Positions 12,201 to 21,031 of a DNA stretch of 64,000 bases are shown here, in pieces; within the stretch, counting starts at the first letter, position 1, and every line of letters starts with the position of its first letter. This stretch comes from Anodontia alba (Eukaryota; Mollusca; Bivalvia; Lucinida; Lucinidae). The DNA is taken from the NCBI GenBank assembly GCA_964016985.1, contig OZ024823.1, positions 41,264,264-41,328,263 of the forward strand, given 5' to 3'. Position numbers and translations under genes: made by a program. The notes beneath the pieces are model-generated. The model saw only the letters and a list, made by a program, of their open reading frames with translations. It was not told the origin of the DNA and did no database searches.

Positions 12201-14879
12201 AACGATTCGTTAAAATTTTAATTGAGTGATACGCAAATATGCTGAAATTTTTTGCTGAAAAAATGTGAGTAGCTTTTGCAGTGCAAAAGCTACTCACATT
12301 TTTTCAGCAAAAAATATCAGAATATTGTGTATTGAATCCGCTAAAATAGTTAACAAAATGACCCTTAACGAGCTCGTTAAGCTAACGATGCTTTGAACAA
12401 CTGGGCCCAGGACTTTGCTCTCCATTATATTATACTTTTGTAAATATTGTCAATGAAATTTTTTGACAAATAAATATATATTTTTATATATTGTGATTTT
12501 TTAATTGTCCAAATATAAAAATATTGTATCAATACACATTTAATTTGCAAAAAAAAAAATATATATATATACATATATATATTTTTATATCACAAATAAA
12601 TATTTTATTGTGAATAAATATACAGTCAAACCTGTGTTAGTGGTCACCTCTATTAAGCAGCCAACCTGTATTAAACAGCCAGAGGAAAGTTGCCCAAAAA
12701 GTTATAGACATATATTTGAACTGTATTAAGCAGCAACCTGCCTTCAGCAGCCACATTTTAAGCTTCCCATGGGGGGCTGCTTAAGACAGGTTTGACTGTA
12801 TTTTATTGGCAATTAATATCTTAATATAGAATACATATTTTTTTAATGTGGAACAAAGATATTATCAGATACAATATTGCAACGTATATAATGCAATTCC
12901 CAACCTATGTGTAGAGTGGTTGGGGTAGGGGCAGCGGTGAAATGTTGGGAACTTTGTTAATCTACATATGTCCAGTGTACTTTTCTACCACAAATCTGTG
13001 GACTGGTCTATTTCCAATAGCAGGGTGTGTGGTTATTTTTTTTTTTATATATAACAGTCAACTCTCACTATCTCAAACTCCAAGGGACCAAAAGTTTTGG
13101 TTTGAGAAAACAGCAGTTTAAGATACAAGGAGTTGAAGTGTATGGAAAATATGGCATACTAAACCAAAATCTTCCTTGATTTATTAGAATTTGAGATAAC
13201 AATATATTTTTATATATTGCGATTTTTTTATTGTCCAAATATAAAAATATTGTATCAATACACATTTAATTTGCAAAAAAAAAAAAATACATATACGAGG
13301 GATGTTCGAAATGAATTGCTTATTTCTATCTGGAGACTTCTTTCAAGTTAGCCCAAAAGTACTCATTTCATGCCCTTGAAGTACTCCCCCTGGCTAGAAA
13401 TGCAAAGTTTCAGCCGATGTATCCACTTCTTGAAGGCATCACAGTACGCTGATTTGGGCACAGTAATAAGGTACTGATGAATGGCAGATCCAAGTGCCTG
13501 TCGGGACTGGTATTTCCGCCCAGAAAGGAATGCTTTCAATTTTGGAAACAAAAAGAAATCACATGGGGCAAGGTCTGGGGAATACGGGGGGTGAGGCAAA
13601 ACAGTTACTTTTTCTTTCTTCAAAAACGCCGTAGCTATTGTGGCTCAAAATAATGGACCCAGGTTTCATCACCTGTGACGACATTGGCAAACTGCTTTTT
13701 GTCATATTTTGGAAACATTTGAAGCAGCTTTTTGGCCACTTTAACCCATTGCCTCTTTTGCTTGTCAGTCAACAGATGTGGCACCCATCTAGCAGAAATT
13801 TTCTGACTTTCAAATGCTTCTTCAAAATAAGGTGAACCGTTGATAGTGATATGCCTACCTTTCGTGCAATATCACGAACTGTAAATCTGGCATCTCCTTC
13901 AATGATTTCCTTTATTTTGGAAACGATTTCTTTACGAGATGCAGATTTTGGCCTACCTGATTTCGGTGCATTTTTTATGGACTCTACACCAGACTCAAAT
14001 TTCTTTTTCCACCGCCGAACTGTGTCATAAGACACACGAGAAGGTCCAAAAGCAGTAGAAATTTCAGTCATCAGCTTCTTCAAAGAACAACAAAGTTTTG
14101 AGCGAGCTTTGATGTAAGCCCGTATTTCATCTTTTTTGTCGACGCTTCTACCAACCATTTTTACTGCAGTGGTCAATGACTGCGTGTATTCAAATGGCAA
14201 ATTTTATGTCTTACACTTAGTCTAACATGTACATTTATACACCATTGTGTAGATATTGAATAACCCTATACAGGTATGTATTGGTTTTTATTCTGCCCCA
14301 CGTATATATCGAGCTAGAGGACAATAAGCAATTCATTTCGAACATCCCTCGTATATATATATTTTTATATCACAAATAAGTATTTTATTGTGAATAAATA
14401 TATTTTATTGGCAATTAATATCTTAATATAGAATACATATTTTTTAATGTGGAACAAAGATATTATCAGATACAATATTGCAATGTATATAATGCAATAC
14501 CCAACCTATGTGTAGAGTGGTTGAGGTAGGGGCAGTGGTGAAATGTTGGGAACTTTGTTAATCTACGTATGTCCAGTGTACTTTTCTATCACAAATCTGT
14601 GGACTGGTCTATTTCCAATAGCAGGGTGTGTGGTTAGTTTTTTTTTTATATATATAACAGTCAACTCTCATTATCTCAAACTCCAAGGGACCAAAAGTTT
14701 TGGTTTGAGAAAACAGCAGTTTAAGATACAAGGAGTTGAAGTGTATGGAAAATATGGCATACTAAACCAAAATCTTCCTTGATTTATTAGAATTTGAGAT
14801 AACAATATATTTTTATATATTGCGATTTTTTTATTGTCCAAATATAAAAATATTGTATCAATACACATTTAATTTGCAA

Positions 14880-14936
<57 letters not shown>

Positions 14937-17188
14937 TTTTATATCACAAATAAATATTTTATTGTGAATAATTATATTTTATTGGCAATTAATATCTTTA
15001 TATAGAATACATATTTTTTTAATGTGGAACAAAGATATTATCAGATACAATATTGCAACGTATATAATGCAATACCCTACCTATGTGTAGAGTGGTTGGG
15101 GTAGGGGCAGTGGTGAAATGTTGGGAACTTTGTTAATCTACGTATGTCCAGTGTACTTTTCTATCACAAATCTGTGGACTGGTCTATTTCCAATAGCAGG
15201 GTGTGTGGTTAGTTTTTTTGTTTGTTTTTATATAACAGTCAACTCTCACTATCTCAAACTCCAAGGGACCAAAAGTTTTGGTTTGAGAAAAAAGCAGTTT
15301 AAGATACAAGGAGTTGAAGTGTACGGAAAATATAGCATACTAAACCAAAATCTTCCTTGATTTATTAGAATTTGAGATAAGAAGAGTCAATTGTACTATG
15401 TTTTAATGAAATTCCTGTATTCAACGCAAACAGTGTCGACTTGACATCTGATATCAGGTTGAACTGTTTGCCAATTTAACCTTTTGGGGGTTTTAGACTA
15501 AAATAGGTTAATCAAAGACCAATTATCAATTTATATAGTGGTGGTCTATCTTTTGAAAAACTAAGCTCAAGCTCTGAGTTCAGAAAAAAATTGCCTATGG
15601 TAAACATGGTAAATGTCATAAAATTTTGTATACCAATGTTTCCTATAAAATGACATATGCAAACAGTGCAGACCCAGATCAGACTGCTCCTTCAGGAGCA
15701 GTCTGATCTGGGTCTACACGTTTTGCTATTCCACTAAGTATTTTAAGAATTAACTACATGAAAGAAGAACATTTAGGCAAAAGAAAAAGTATGGCAAAAG
15801 AAAAAGTATTAGTGTTGGAAGTTTTAGGACATTTACTGTACTCCCTAAATTAATTCCTGCATGTGCATGTATATACAGGATGGTTTGAATCCTGGCTGTT
15901 AATATAGGAGTCTCATTTACTCCAACAGCCAGGAAGCTTAGACCCCTTAGTTATCACTGCTTGCTATCAAAATTACTGTATTCACCCTATGTATTTGAAT
16001 ACCTCAACTCCTTACCATTGTTTTTATTAACACTTAGCCATCACGAAAACATACCTATATAATTTTGACCCCCATAAACCCCACTTTTGTATAGTAAAAC
16101 TGGGGTTTACAGGGGCATACATTATTTTTCTTATTTATGCTAAAAAACAGATTGTTTGTACTCATTAGAACTGCCTCAATGAATACCCACAATCTATGCT
16201 TTGAACAGAAATATGAAAATATCAGAATTTTTTATCTGAAAAGTTTCATTTTTTGGTGGTAAAAATTTCAGTATATTTGAATAGGCATGGTTTCGTAATG
16301 ATTCTGAGTAAAATTTCAGCAGAAAATATACTTTCCTTATTTATCCCCCCCCAAAAAAAATAGGTTCTGACATTCCATGTAAATTGTCTCAAATGGAGAC
16401 AATCTGCATGAAATGACAAATCCTGTTTTCTGGGAAAAATATTAGTTTGTCATCTGCTACATTAGCCCAGAGTGATAAAGATTAATATTTAATCTTCTAG
16501 ACTTTATACAATGGACAGGATTGAGCTGCCCAGTCAGTGCAGCTGATCTGGATCTTCTTCACTGCATACTGGAAAATGTTCCCACAGCAGAAAGGACTTG
16601 GGTATGCAGGAATGCAAACCTGAAGTCACATAAGTTATCTCCCTTGTAAAAAAATGGCTGAAAATTATCAGAACCAGGTGTTTCAAGTCCCCTTAAAATG
16701 CAAAATGTGAATCTGCTGACCAGACTGTAACTAGCTGCAGTCAGGTCCAGGCATGTATATGTCAAACACTATTTTCTTGGGAAAATAAAAGAAATGTATA
16801 TAGATATTTTAACCCTTCTCTTGCTGAACACAACATGCCCTGTCATAGCAAACAGTATAGAAGCCAACTGATCTGGATCTACACTATTTGCCATTAAGTA
16901 TGTGAATTTATAACAACAATCTGGATCAAGTAATCTGATTGGCTATAAATTATAAGTGGGTGTGGCATCTTAATTTATTCAGCATGACAAGGGATAAAAC
17001 ATTTTACCCAGTTAAAGCAGTAACTATTTCAAAAATAGAGATTTTGCAGTTATAATTTCCAGTAAAATCAGAATATATACTGAATCTTTTGTATTAAAGA
17101 AATCTTGCTTACCATATGCTGTCATACACTCCACTGTCACTCCCAGTCGCTTAAAACTTTGTATTTTCTCTGTATCATACACTTCCAT
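3131..17188 (-). CDS. VPS39-like CNH-domain protein, N-terminal part (5 exons, gene runs off left edge)
   Basis: Seen: five exons join in frame on the minus strand: 17113-17188, 11978-12052, 8049-8116, 6907-6949 and 3131-3225. All have AG acceptors and GT donors with matching phases (1, 1, 0, 1), giving 119 residues. The ATG at 17188 has an in-frame TAA four codons upstream, so the start is supported. Known: VPS39/Vam6 begins with a citron-homology beta-propeller and tethers late endosomes to lysosomes as a HOPS subunit. The match runs the whole length: an initial strand ending TVECMTAYDD, then ILICIKGGQLLEYRTRK, FSNKPVTEIHAV, and YDL..TKSKGTSLFAVDLE. It is weaker than the match of the right-hand gene; the usual GTKQGHLL is CIKGGQLL here. 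It is probably a diverged tandem paralog. A TGFBRAP1/VPS3-type protein is an alternative. The introns are full of repeats. Confidence 0.82.
3259..3462 (+). mobile_element. TTAA-flanked MITE, family P (copy 1)
   Basis: Starts TTAACCTTTGTCATGCTG and contains the palindrome caaacagtgcagatcc..gatctggatct..gctgtttgc. The right end has lost its TTAA. The family is piggyBac-like in its target site; see the copy at 61105. Confidence 0.75.
3505..3765. repeat. Fragment of tandem-core dispersed repeat (same type as 43075-44330)
   Basis: Contains 'gaccttgaaaattaggtca', 'ccaaaatctaat' and 'gggtcacagg', which recur in the array at 43075-44330. It ends in a simple GCCAAYGCC-type stretch and 'gggggacataac'. 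Only about one and a half units remain. Confidence 0.5.
4037..6900. mobile_element. TTAA-type MITE (family R) split by a later insertion
   Basis: The left part (4037-4196) has 'aaaatttcatgcaaattgt.. ..atttgcatggaatgtca' as palindrome arms. The remaining end ('atgtcatctgctgaa..actcagagtgctaagc') resumes at about 6858. The gap is exactly the Helentron-like element 4197-6857, which therefore inserted later. Confidence 0.65.
4197..6857. mobile_element. Helentron/pearl-like non-autonomous element with about 15-unit tandem core
   Basis: The left terminus near 4200 is palindromic (gtcgctcacctgagtgac). The body from about 4540 to 6740 is a head-to-tail array of a unit of roughly 145 bp (start 'ttttagctatttttgatct', then 'caagtcacc', 'gatgcttcctac', 'ggttcaggagaagaag'). 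The right terminus is a hairpin (agctcacc..ggtgagct) followed by aaaa. This plan matches the molluscan pearl/Helentron-derived elements (established knowledge); the class is inferred from structure only. Each unit holds a palindrome of AAGATGGCNGC and its complement, so it is open in one frame (repeated KMAA..); that is not a gene. Confidence 0.72.
6907..6949 (-). CDS. VPS39-like gene, exon 4 (43-nt microexon)
   Basis: Encodes IHAVPECGLLITLS (residues 74-87) plus one base. Acceptor ctgttgcag, donor tcgg|gtaaat. The upstream frame has a TGA 17 codons before the acceptor, so the exon cannot extend far. It fits exactly between exons 3 and 5 in phase and in homology, since VPS39 has an IHVV..LVSL segment here. 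Confidence 0.8.
6990..7160. repeat. Degenerate family R foldback
   Basis: 'tgccagaaaatagggcttgac' faces 'gagatgttaagccctattctc' as diverged inverted arms. TTAA ends are not clear. It lies in the intron between exons 3 and 4. Confidence 0.4.
7290..7605. repeat. Two-unit dispersed repeat with GACAGACA-type end
   Basis: The segment 'ttggtgaaaatccattgaca' occurs at 7302 and again at 7447, about 145 bp apart. It is followed by a gacagatagacagacacacag stretch and 'ggcagtgtatt'. Layout resembles the other tandem-core elements, with a short core. Confidence 0.5.
8049..8116 (-). CDS. VPS39-like gene, exon 3
   Basis: Residues 51 (split)-73, including QFESKTHSSFSNKPVTE. This aligns with the F.V.L.KSN..FSKK.. 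segment of VPS39. Acceptor cattgcag, donor gag|gtaaga. A family Y foldback begins about 25 bp upstream on this strand. Confidence 0.8.
8140..8345 (-). repeat. Foldback repeat, family Y (copy 2)
   Basis: 'gcaaacagtgcagatcctga' and 'gagatggctcatt..atgagccatctcatctggatct..actgtttgc' form a near-perfect hairpin (8239-8312). The flank (cacccctaagtttctgaaatg) is the complement of the flank at 450-480. Confidence 0.6.
8358..8575 (+). repeat. Foldback MITE, family Q (diverged copy)
   Basis: Begins 'tttaccctaaatattc' and ends 'taaatattcaggataaata'. The centre has gcaaacaatgtagatccagat against tttacactgtttgc. See the clearer copy at 24710. Confidence 0.55.
8711..8953. mobile_element. GGGCCC foldback MITE (copy 1)
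   Basis: Terminal repeats gggcccagttgttcaaagc and complement. The centre is a hairpin with the arm gctgaaaaaatgtgagtagc. Subtype with 'ttagtggttaaaatgttagc' near the left end, shared with 47861. Confidence 0.85.
9185..9423. mobile_element. GGGCCC foldback MITE (copy 2)
   Basis: Full copy with GGGCCCAGTTGTTCAAAGC at 9185 and its complement ending at 9423. Flanking arms are taacgagctcgtta and tcgttaactaacgacatcg. The central hairpin loop is reduced to a few bases. Confidence 0.88.
9530..11895 (+). pseudogene. Broken non-LTR retrotransposon (LINE), reverse transcriptase to 3' tail
   Basis: Plus-strand reverse-transcriptase relic in several frames. Readable pieces include AGEMSISEDSKQKAWLEHYQ (near 9735-9795), ADKxMDFVDLEK-like text near 10590 (the palm F.D..K.F region), WIVGLVQGMYANAWSHVHV (10680-10740) and VGVHQGSVSPLLFII (10770-10815). 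Further on are a Cys-rich stretch (11030-11160), WLHWYGYVERSNGAVKT (11590-11640) and WKLSAIGPHDRHTWRASV (11728-11780). It ends in a GAT-repeat tail (11873-11892), typical of some LINE 3' ends. A SINE sits at 9817-10085. Multiple stops and frameshifts make it inactive. An endonuclease domain was not seen. Confidence 0.8.
9817..10085 (-). mobile_element. SINE S1 inserted in the LINE relic
   Basis: Minus-strand SINE with its tail (ttgtttgtgttgaggtttta) at the left and a shortened tRNA head at the right. The nine bases ttgagtttg occur at 9808-9816 and again at 10086-10094, and the LINE frame continues across. This is a target-site duplication. Confidence 0.85.
11978..12052 (-). CDS. VPS39-like gene, exon 2
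   Basis: Residues 26 (split)-50: DDTILICIKGGQLLEYRTRK then VSDGT. It corresponds to the WLLVGTKQGHLLLYRIRK strand pair of VPS39. Acceptor atttgcag, donor aacaa|gtaagt. It lies between the 3' end of a LINE relic and a GGGCCC-type MITE. Confidence 0.82.
12165..12408. mobile_element. GGGCCC foldback MITE (copy 3)
   Basis: Complete copy in opposite orientation to copy 2, with intact central hairpin around 12255-12310. Confidence 0.88.
12623..12798. mobile_element. TA-flanked MITE in unit 1
   Basis: Terminal inverted repeats CAGTCAAACCTGT..ACAGGTTTGACTG with TA on both sides. Units 2 and 3 show the empty site (ataaatata-ttttattgg). It contains repeats of 'tattaagcagcc'. The TA target suggests a Tc1/mariner-driven MITE. 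Confidence 0.8.
13296..14351 (-). mobile_element. Mariner element, internally deleted, with perfect 29-bp TIRs
   Basis: TIRs start cgagggatgttcgaaatgaa and are identical over 29 bp at both ends; TA flanks both. The body is a minus-strand transposase remnant. Compared with the copy at 17900 it lacks about 285 bp between the first catalytic motif and the last one. Inserted in unit 2 of the triplicated repeat. Confidence 0.92.
13363..14200 (-). pseudogene. Mariner transposase remnant
   Basis: The N-terminal part (14200 to about 13800) has the paired helix-turn-helix region (SYDTVRRWKKKFESGV, KSGRPKSASRKEI, FTVRDIARKVGISLSTVHLI). A one-base loss near 13797 shifts the frame before the WVPHLL motif. 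VTGDETWVHYFE is present in another frame near 13650-13690. The HDNAPAH segment is deleted, then PPYSPDLAPCDFFLFPKLK is readable at 13560-13600. Mariner transposases are cut-and-paste enzymes with a DD34D triad; two of the three acidic motifs remain here, so it cannot work. Confidence 0.9.
15605..15842. repeat. Foldback MITE, family X (copy 1)
   Basis: Ends 'gtaaatgtcataaaatttt' and 'agttttaggacatttactgta'. The centre is gcaaacagtgcagaccc..gatcagactgctcc.. with its complement (15658-15727). It contains 'gtattttaagaatt', the empty site matching the insertion at 61105. Confidence 0.7.
16075..16320. repeat. Foldback MITE, family T variant
   Basis: Arms 'gtttgtactcattagaactg' and 'caatgaatacccacaatcta', preceded by a small palindrome (ccccacttttgtatagtaaaactgggg at 16080-16108). 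A near twin is at 59480-59720. Confidence 0.6.
16318..16492. repeat. TTAA-type MITE, family R
   Basis: 'cattccatgtaaattgtctc' faces 'gagacaatctgcatgaaatg', followed by 'ctgctacattagcccagagtg'. TTAA ends are degraded. Confidence 0.6.
16540..16760. repeat. Foldback repeat, family V (diverged)
   Basis: Contains 'gaagtcacataagttatctcccttg' style text shared with 36040-36250 and 59105-59285. Only one arm is convincing. Confidence 0.35.
16809..16996 (-). mobile_element. TTAA-flanked MITE, family P (copy 2)
   Basis: Starts TTAACCCTTCTCTTGCTGAA and ends with 'cagcatgacaaggga'. Part of the central hairpin's first arm is lost. Confidence 0.75.
17113..17188 (-). CDS. VPS39-like gene, first coding exon
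   Basis: ATG at 17188 opens 25 codons ending ..LGVTVECMTAY plus one base, with donor tatg|gtaagc. The in-frame TAA just upstream fixes the start. VPS39 proteins begin similarly (..ILEKLPLQIDCLAAW). Any 5' UTR exon or promoter lies to the right and was not identified. Confidence 0.82.
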
Positions 17189-17586
17189 GATGTTCCCTTC
17201 TTAATACAACAAGGCTGCTTCTTTTCACCATCCAGTTGGCTTAAAAGGCTCACTCAAAACAGTTAACACAAATCAAAATGTGAAAATGGCCCCTATGTCA
17301 TATGTAGAAAATGAATGACCGTATCAGCCTGCACATTTACACAGTCTGAAAAGGGCCTTCTTTGTCCCCTTACAGAATCACTGACCTGTGTAGGCTATAT
17401 TGGTGAACACAGTATACACTGAGCAGAATACACAGGCTGGTCCCAGGCTTAGCTGTGCACACATCATAAGGTAAATTTTATCATGTTGTGACTTATAAGA
17501 CTTGCTGAAGGAAAACCAACAGTGTCATATTATGTGAATAATGAATATAAAAACTAGCTTGAGCAACCTGCATGCTCCAGATAAGA
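17189..17586. other. Upstream region of the VPS39-like gene
   Basis: Sequence just 5' of the ATG at 17188 on the minus strand. It must hold 5' UTR and possibly promoter, but I see no clear TATA box, CpG cluster or splice acceptor. No repeat was recognised. Confidence 0.4.
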
Positions 17587-17765
17587 TAAATTTCTTTTTT
17601 TCTCCACAAAAACCTGTGTTGTGGTACTCATTAGGAGCACCTCCATGAGGTGCTTCTAATGAGTACCCACAGCATATATTTTCTTTGAGAAATACGAAAA
17701 ATCAATACTTTTTGGGTGAAAAAAATCACCCAAAATGGTGCTATAAGATTTGCTGTCTACTGCAT
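17587..17765. repeat. Foldback MITE, family T (copy 1)
   Basis: Arms 'tactcattaggagcacctc' and 'gaggtgcttctaatgagta', flanked by tttctccacaaaa and its rough complement. The loop is only a few bases. Confidence 0.7.
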
Positions 17766-17899
17766 ATATTTTAGTAAAGAGTGAAGACCATGGACAGATT
17801 AAGGATGTGCAGGCTGGCCTAGGTCATTTTTATTTATATTGAAAAAATGCTGGTTTTCCCACAATACCCCTCATTTCCTGGTTCCTTTTTCCTTCCTAC

Positions 17900-19006
17900 A
17901 TACACGCAGTCATTGACCACTGCAGTAAAAATAGTTGGTAGAAGCGTCGACAAAAAAGATGAAATACGGGCTTACATCAAAGCTCGCTCAAAACTTGGTT
18001 GTTCTTTGAAGCTGATGACTGAAATTTCTACTGCTTTTGGACCTTCTTGTGTGTCTTATGACACAGTTCGGCGGTGGAAAAAGAAATTTGAGTCTGGTGT
18101 AGAGTCCATCAAAAATGCACCGAAATCAGGTAGGCCAAAATCTGCATCTCGTAAAGAAATCGTTTCCAAAATAAAGGAAATCATTGAAGGAGATGCCAGA
18201 TTTACAGTTCGTGATATTGCACGAAAGGTAGGCATATCACTTTCAATGGTTCACCTTATTTTGAAGAAGCATTTGAAAGTCAGAAAGATTTCTGCTAGAT
18301 GGGTGCCACATCTGTTGACTGACGAGCAAAAGAGGCAACGGGTTAAAGTGGCCAAAAAGCTGCTTCAAATGTTTCCAAAATATGACAAAAAGCAGTTTGC
18401 CAATGTTGTCACAGGTGATGAAACCTGGGTCCATTATTTTGAGCCCGTCAGAAAGGTTAGCAATAAGATCTCGGCCACTAAACACAGCAAATGCCCAATA
18501 ATTGCCAAACGTTCTTTGAGTACAAAGAAGGTTTTGTATGCAATCTTCTTCTCTGGTGAAGGAGTCGCAATAAAAGTGCCAGTGAAAAAGGGCAAAAGCA
18601 TCACCGGAAAGTACTACAAAGACGTAGTACTGAAGAATCTGAAAAAGAATTATCAGAAACGACGCCCTGCCACTGTGGTTTTAAACATGTCTGTCTTCTA
18701 CATGACAATGCCCCAGCTCATACCTCCGCAATAGTTACAGCGTTTTTGAAGAAAGAAAAAGTAACTGTTTTGCCTCACCCCCCGTATTCCCCAGACCTTG
18801 CCCCATGTGATTTCTTTTTGTTTCCAAAACTGAAAGCATTCCTTGCTGGGCGGAAATACCAGTCCTGACAGGCACTTGGATCTGCCATTCATCAGTACCT
18901 TATTACTGTGCCCAAATCAGCGTACCGTGACGCCTTCAAGAAGTGGATACATTGGCTGAAACTTTGCATTTCTAGCCATGGGGAGTACTTCGAGAGCATG
19001 AAATGA
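17900..19006 (+). pseudogene. Mariner transposase pseudogene (most complete copy)
   Basis: Readable from TQSLTTAVKIVGRSVDKKDE through the helix-turn-helix region (SGRPKSASRKEIVSK), WVPHLLTDEQK, VTGDETWVHYFEP, and after a frameshift near 18690 the HDNAPAHTS motif and YSPDLAPCDFFLF. The three motifs carrying the DD34D aspartates are all present. A CGA-to-TGA stop lies at 18867 (the other copy reads SRQALGSA), and the frame closes at 19004-19006. The open stretch 17847-17899 before it is foreign sequence. The enzyme would insert at TA sites; this copy is dead. Confidence 0.92.
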
Positions 19007-19076
19007 GTACTTTTGGGCTAACTTGAAATTTGAAGTCTCCAGATAGAAATAAGCAATTCATTTCGAACATCCCTCG
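17900..19076 (+). mobile_element. Mariner element, 5' truncated
   Basis: Matches the mariner at 13296-14351 from 17900 ('atacacgcagtcattgacc') to the right TIR (ending catccctcg at 19076, then TA). The left TIR and about 120 bp of 5' leader are missing. It ends at the border of a minisatellite. Confidence 0.9.
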
Positions 19077-19078
19077 TA

Positions 19079-19925
19079 ATGCATCACTGCAAAGATTCAT
19101 AGTCACAATGCATCATCAGAAAGATTTGTATTATGTATGGCTACAATGTAACATTGCAAAGATTTGTACAGATACAATGTAACATTTCAAAGATTTGTAC
19201 AGATACAATGTAACATTTCAAAGATACGTACAGTTACAATGCATCATCTGAAAGACTTGTATTATACAGAATTACAATGCAGCATTACAAATATTTTTAC
19301 ATTTACAATGCATCATTGCAAAGATTTATGCAGTTACAATATAATATTGCAAATATTTGTAGTTACAATGCAACATCACAAAGATTTGTACAGTTACAAT
19401 GCATCAATGCAAATATTTGTACAGATACGATGCATCATTGCAAAGATTTGTATTATGTTCATTTACATTGCAACACTGCAAAGATTTGGTCAGCTACAAT
19501 GCAACATTGCAAATATTTTTACAGTTACAATGCAACATTGCAAAGATTGTACAGCTACAATGCAACACTGCAAAGATTTGTACTGTTACAATGCAACATT
19601 ACTAAGATATGCAGTTACAATGCATCATTGCAACGATTTGTACAGCTACAGTGCAACATTGAAAAAATTTGTACTGTTATAATGCAACATTACAAAGATA
19701 TGCAGTTACAATGCATCATTGCAAAGGTTTGTACAGCTACTATGCAACATTGCAAAGATTTGTACAGTTACAATGCATTATAAGAAAGCTTTGTATTATG
19801 TATAGTTATAACATTGAAAATATTTGTACTGTTACAACATTGCAAAAATTTGTAATTACAATGCATAATTATGACAATATCACTGTTTGCAGGTTCAATG
19901 CATCATTGCAATAATATCACTGTTT
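19079..19925. repeat. Minisatellite, about 31-bp period, roughly 26 units
   Basis: Imperfect tandem repeats of a unit close to 'ttacaatgcaacattgcaaa' followed by 'gatttgtacag', with unit lengths from 28 to 31 bp. Long open frames on the plus strand in all three frames are by-products of a stop-free repeat and do not mark a gene. Confidence 0.92.
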
Positions 19926-19944
19926 TCAGTATACTATTCATGAA

Positions 19945-20115
19945 CAACAGAAATGGATCCTTCCATATTTTACAAGGGAGACAATTTTTGTGACTTCCTG
20001 TTTGGTTCCCCACACACCATGCCCCTTCTGAAAATGGGTCTACACCCAGAAGAAGAAAGTTCTTTCCTTTTAGAGTAGACCCCTTTACAGAAATGATGCT
20101 AAAACAATTTTAACA
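19945..20115. repeat. Foldback repeat, family V (partial)
   Basis: 'acttcctgtttggttcc' and 'ccccttctgaaaatgggtct' match the family at 36040-36250. Second arm 'ccttttagagtagacccctt' is present. Confidence 0.5.
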
Positions 20116-20247
20116 GTTGCCTGCCCTAATAGTGTATCCATTCATTTTCAATAAAAAATGTCCCTTTTATTGTGTTTCGTATCATATGGATTCCTGGAAC
20201 AGCTTCAAATTCTGTGTATTGAAGGCTGCAGTAATATATCCATGTGC

Positions 20248-20650
20248 CGTATTTACCCAAAGTATTCGGACACCTTACCTCCTTACCATACATGTCCTAA
20301 ATCTTGTATCCAAATATTTGCTGGATGAGTGGCAAACAATGCAGACCCTGGCCCCCGAGGTTATAAACTTTTTTTCATGCTCAACTCAGCTGAGCATGAA
20401 TTTTGTCCTGCTAATAAATCTCAAATTACTAACAAGTGCAAATTCTTTCTTGCATAACATGGCTGAGCATGAAAATTTCTCTGCTAATAAATATGAAAAT
20501 GACAACTTTTGTTGGCATTTTCATATTTATTTGCAAAGAAAATTTCATGCTCAGCTGAACTGAGCATGAAAAAAATTTTATAACCTCGGGGCCTGATCAG
20601 ATCCCGCATTCTTTTTGTATACTTCAGGAAAATAAGATATTGTTCTTTTT
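20248..20650 (+). repeat. Family Q MITE interrupted by another foldback
   Basis: 'tatttacccaaagtattcgg' starts the copy and 'gcaaacaatgcagaccctg' is its left arm. After the insertion at 20353-20591 it resumes with 'cctgatcagatcccgcattc'. Confidence 0.65.
20353..20591. mobile_element. Foldback MITE with CCCCGAGGTTATAAA ends
   Basis: TIRs CCCCGAGGTTATAAA..TTTATAACCTCGGGG, with 'catgctca..ctgagcatgaa' repeated several times inside. Sits within a family Q MITE. A second copy is at 45311-45546. Confidence 0.8.
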
Positions 20651-20729
20651 TAACTTGTTTTATTTAAAAAACTGCAGAATGTTTAAGCAAACAATCAAAT
20701 CAGCAGCAGTTGTTTACTGATAATTATGA

Positions 20730-20870
20730 TTTCTGGCCAAAGAAAGTGCACAGTACTGGTTATCCGCTGAGAGGACTAAGCCTGCCCAGTAAACGTGTGG
20801 TTAGGTAAACTGACCGCGCTTGACATGACCCTATTGGGTTGACTAGGCCGTAAAACCTCAACACAAACAA
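20730..20870 (+). mobile_element. SINE S1, 5'-truncated, with target-site duplication
   Basis: Contains only the body and tail (..ctaagcctgcccagtaaac.. to ..aacctcaacacaaacaa). 'actgataattatga' occurs just before 20730 and again from 20871, a 14-bp duplication. Confidence 0.85.
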
Positions 20871-21031
20871 ACTGATAATTATGAACAAGGATGCAACCTC
20901 AGTTGTGTCAATAATTAGAAAGGATATAACCTTGATTAATGATAATCATTTCAAGTGAAAGCTTATCAATTTCAAACAGAAAATGATACTTTAATGGTAT
21001 GTTTCCTGTACAAAGCAGTTGCTGAAGTAGA

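Larger units (their letters stand above)
12475..15380. repeat. Three tandem copies of a 575-bp unit, two of them interrupted
   Basis: Units at 12475-13199, 13200-14801 and 14802-15380 each run from 'atatatttttatatattg' to 'gaatttgagataa'. Unit 1 carries a TA-flanked MITE and unit 2 a mariner; unit 3 is clean at about 579 bp. Each unit ends with a segment beginning 'cagtcaactctca' and closing 'tttgagataa'. Open frames of 65-80 codons in the units are duplicates of each other and not genes. Confidence 0.85.

Noticed and set aside
17847..17899. N-terminal extension of the second mariner transposase
   Set aside because: It does not match the other copy; it is flanking sequence joined by truncation.
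19164..19783. Overlapping open frames of 168-172 codons rich in Tyr, Asn, Cys
   Set aside because: They are the three frames of the 31-bp minisatellite; the period is not a multiple of three and no start or splice context exists.
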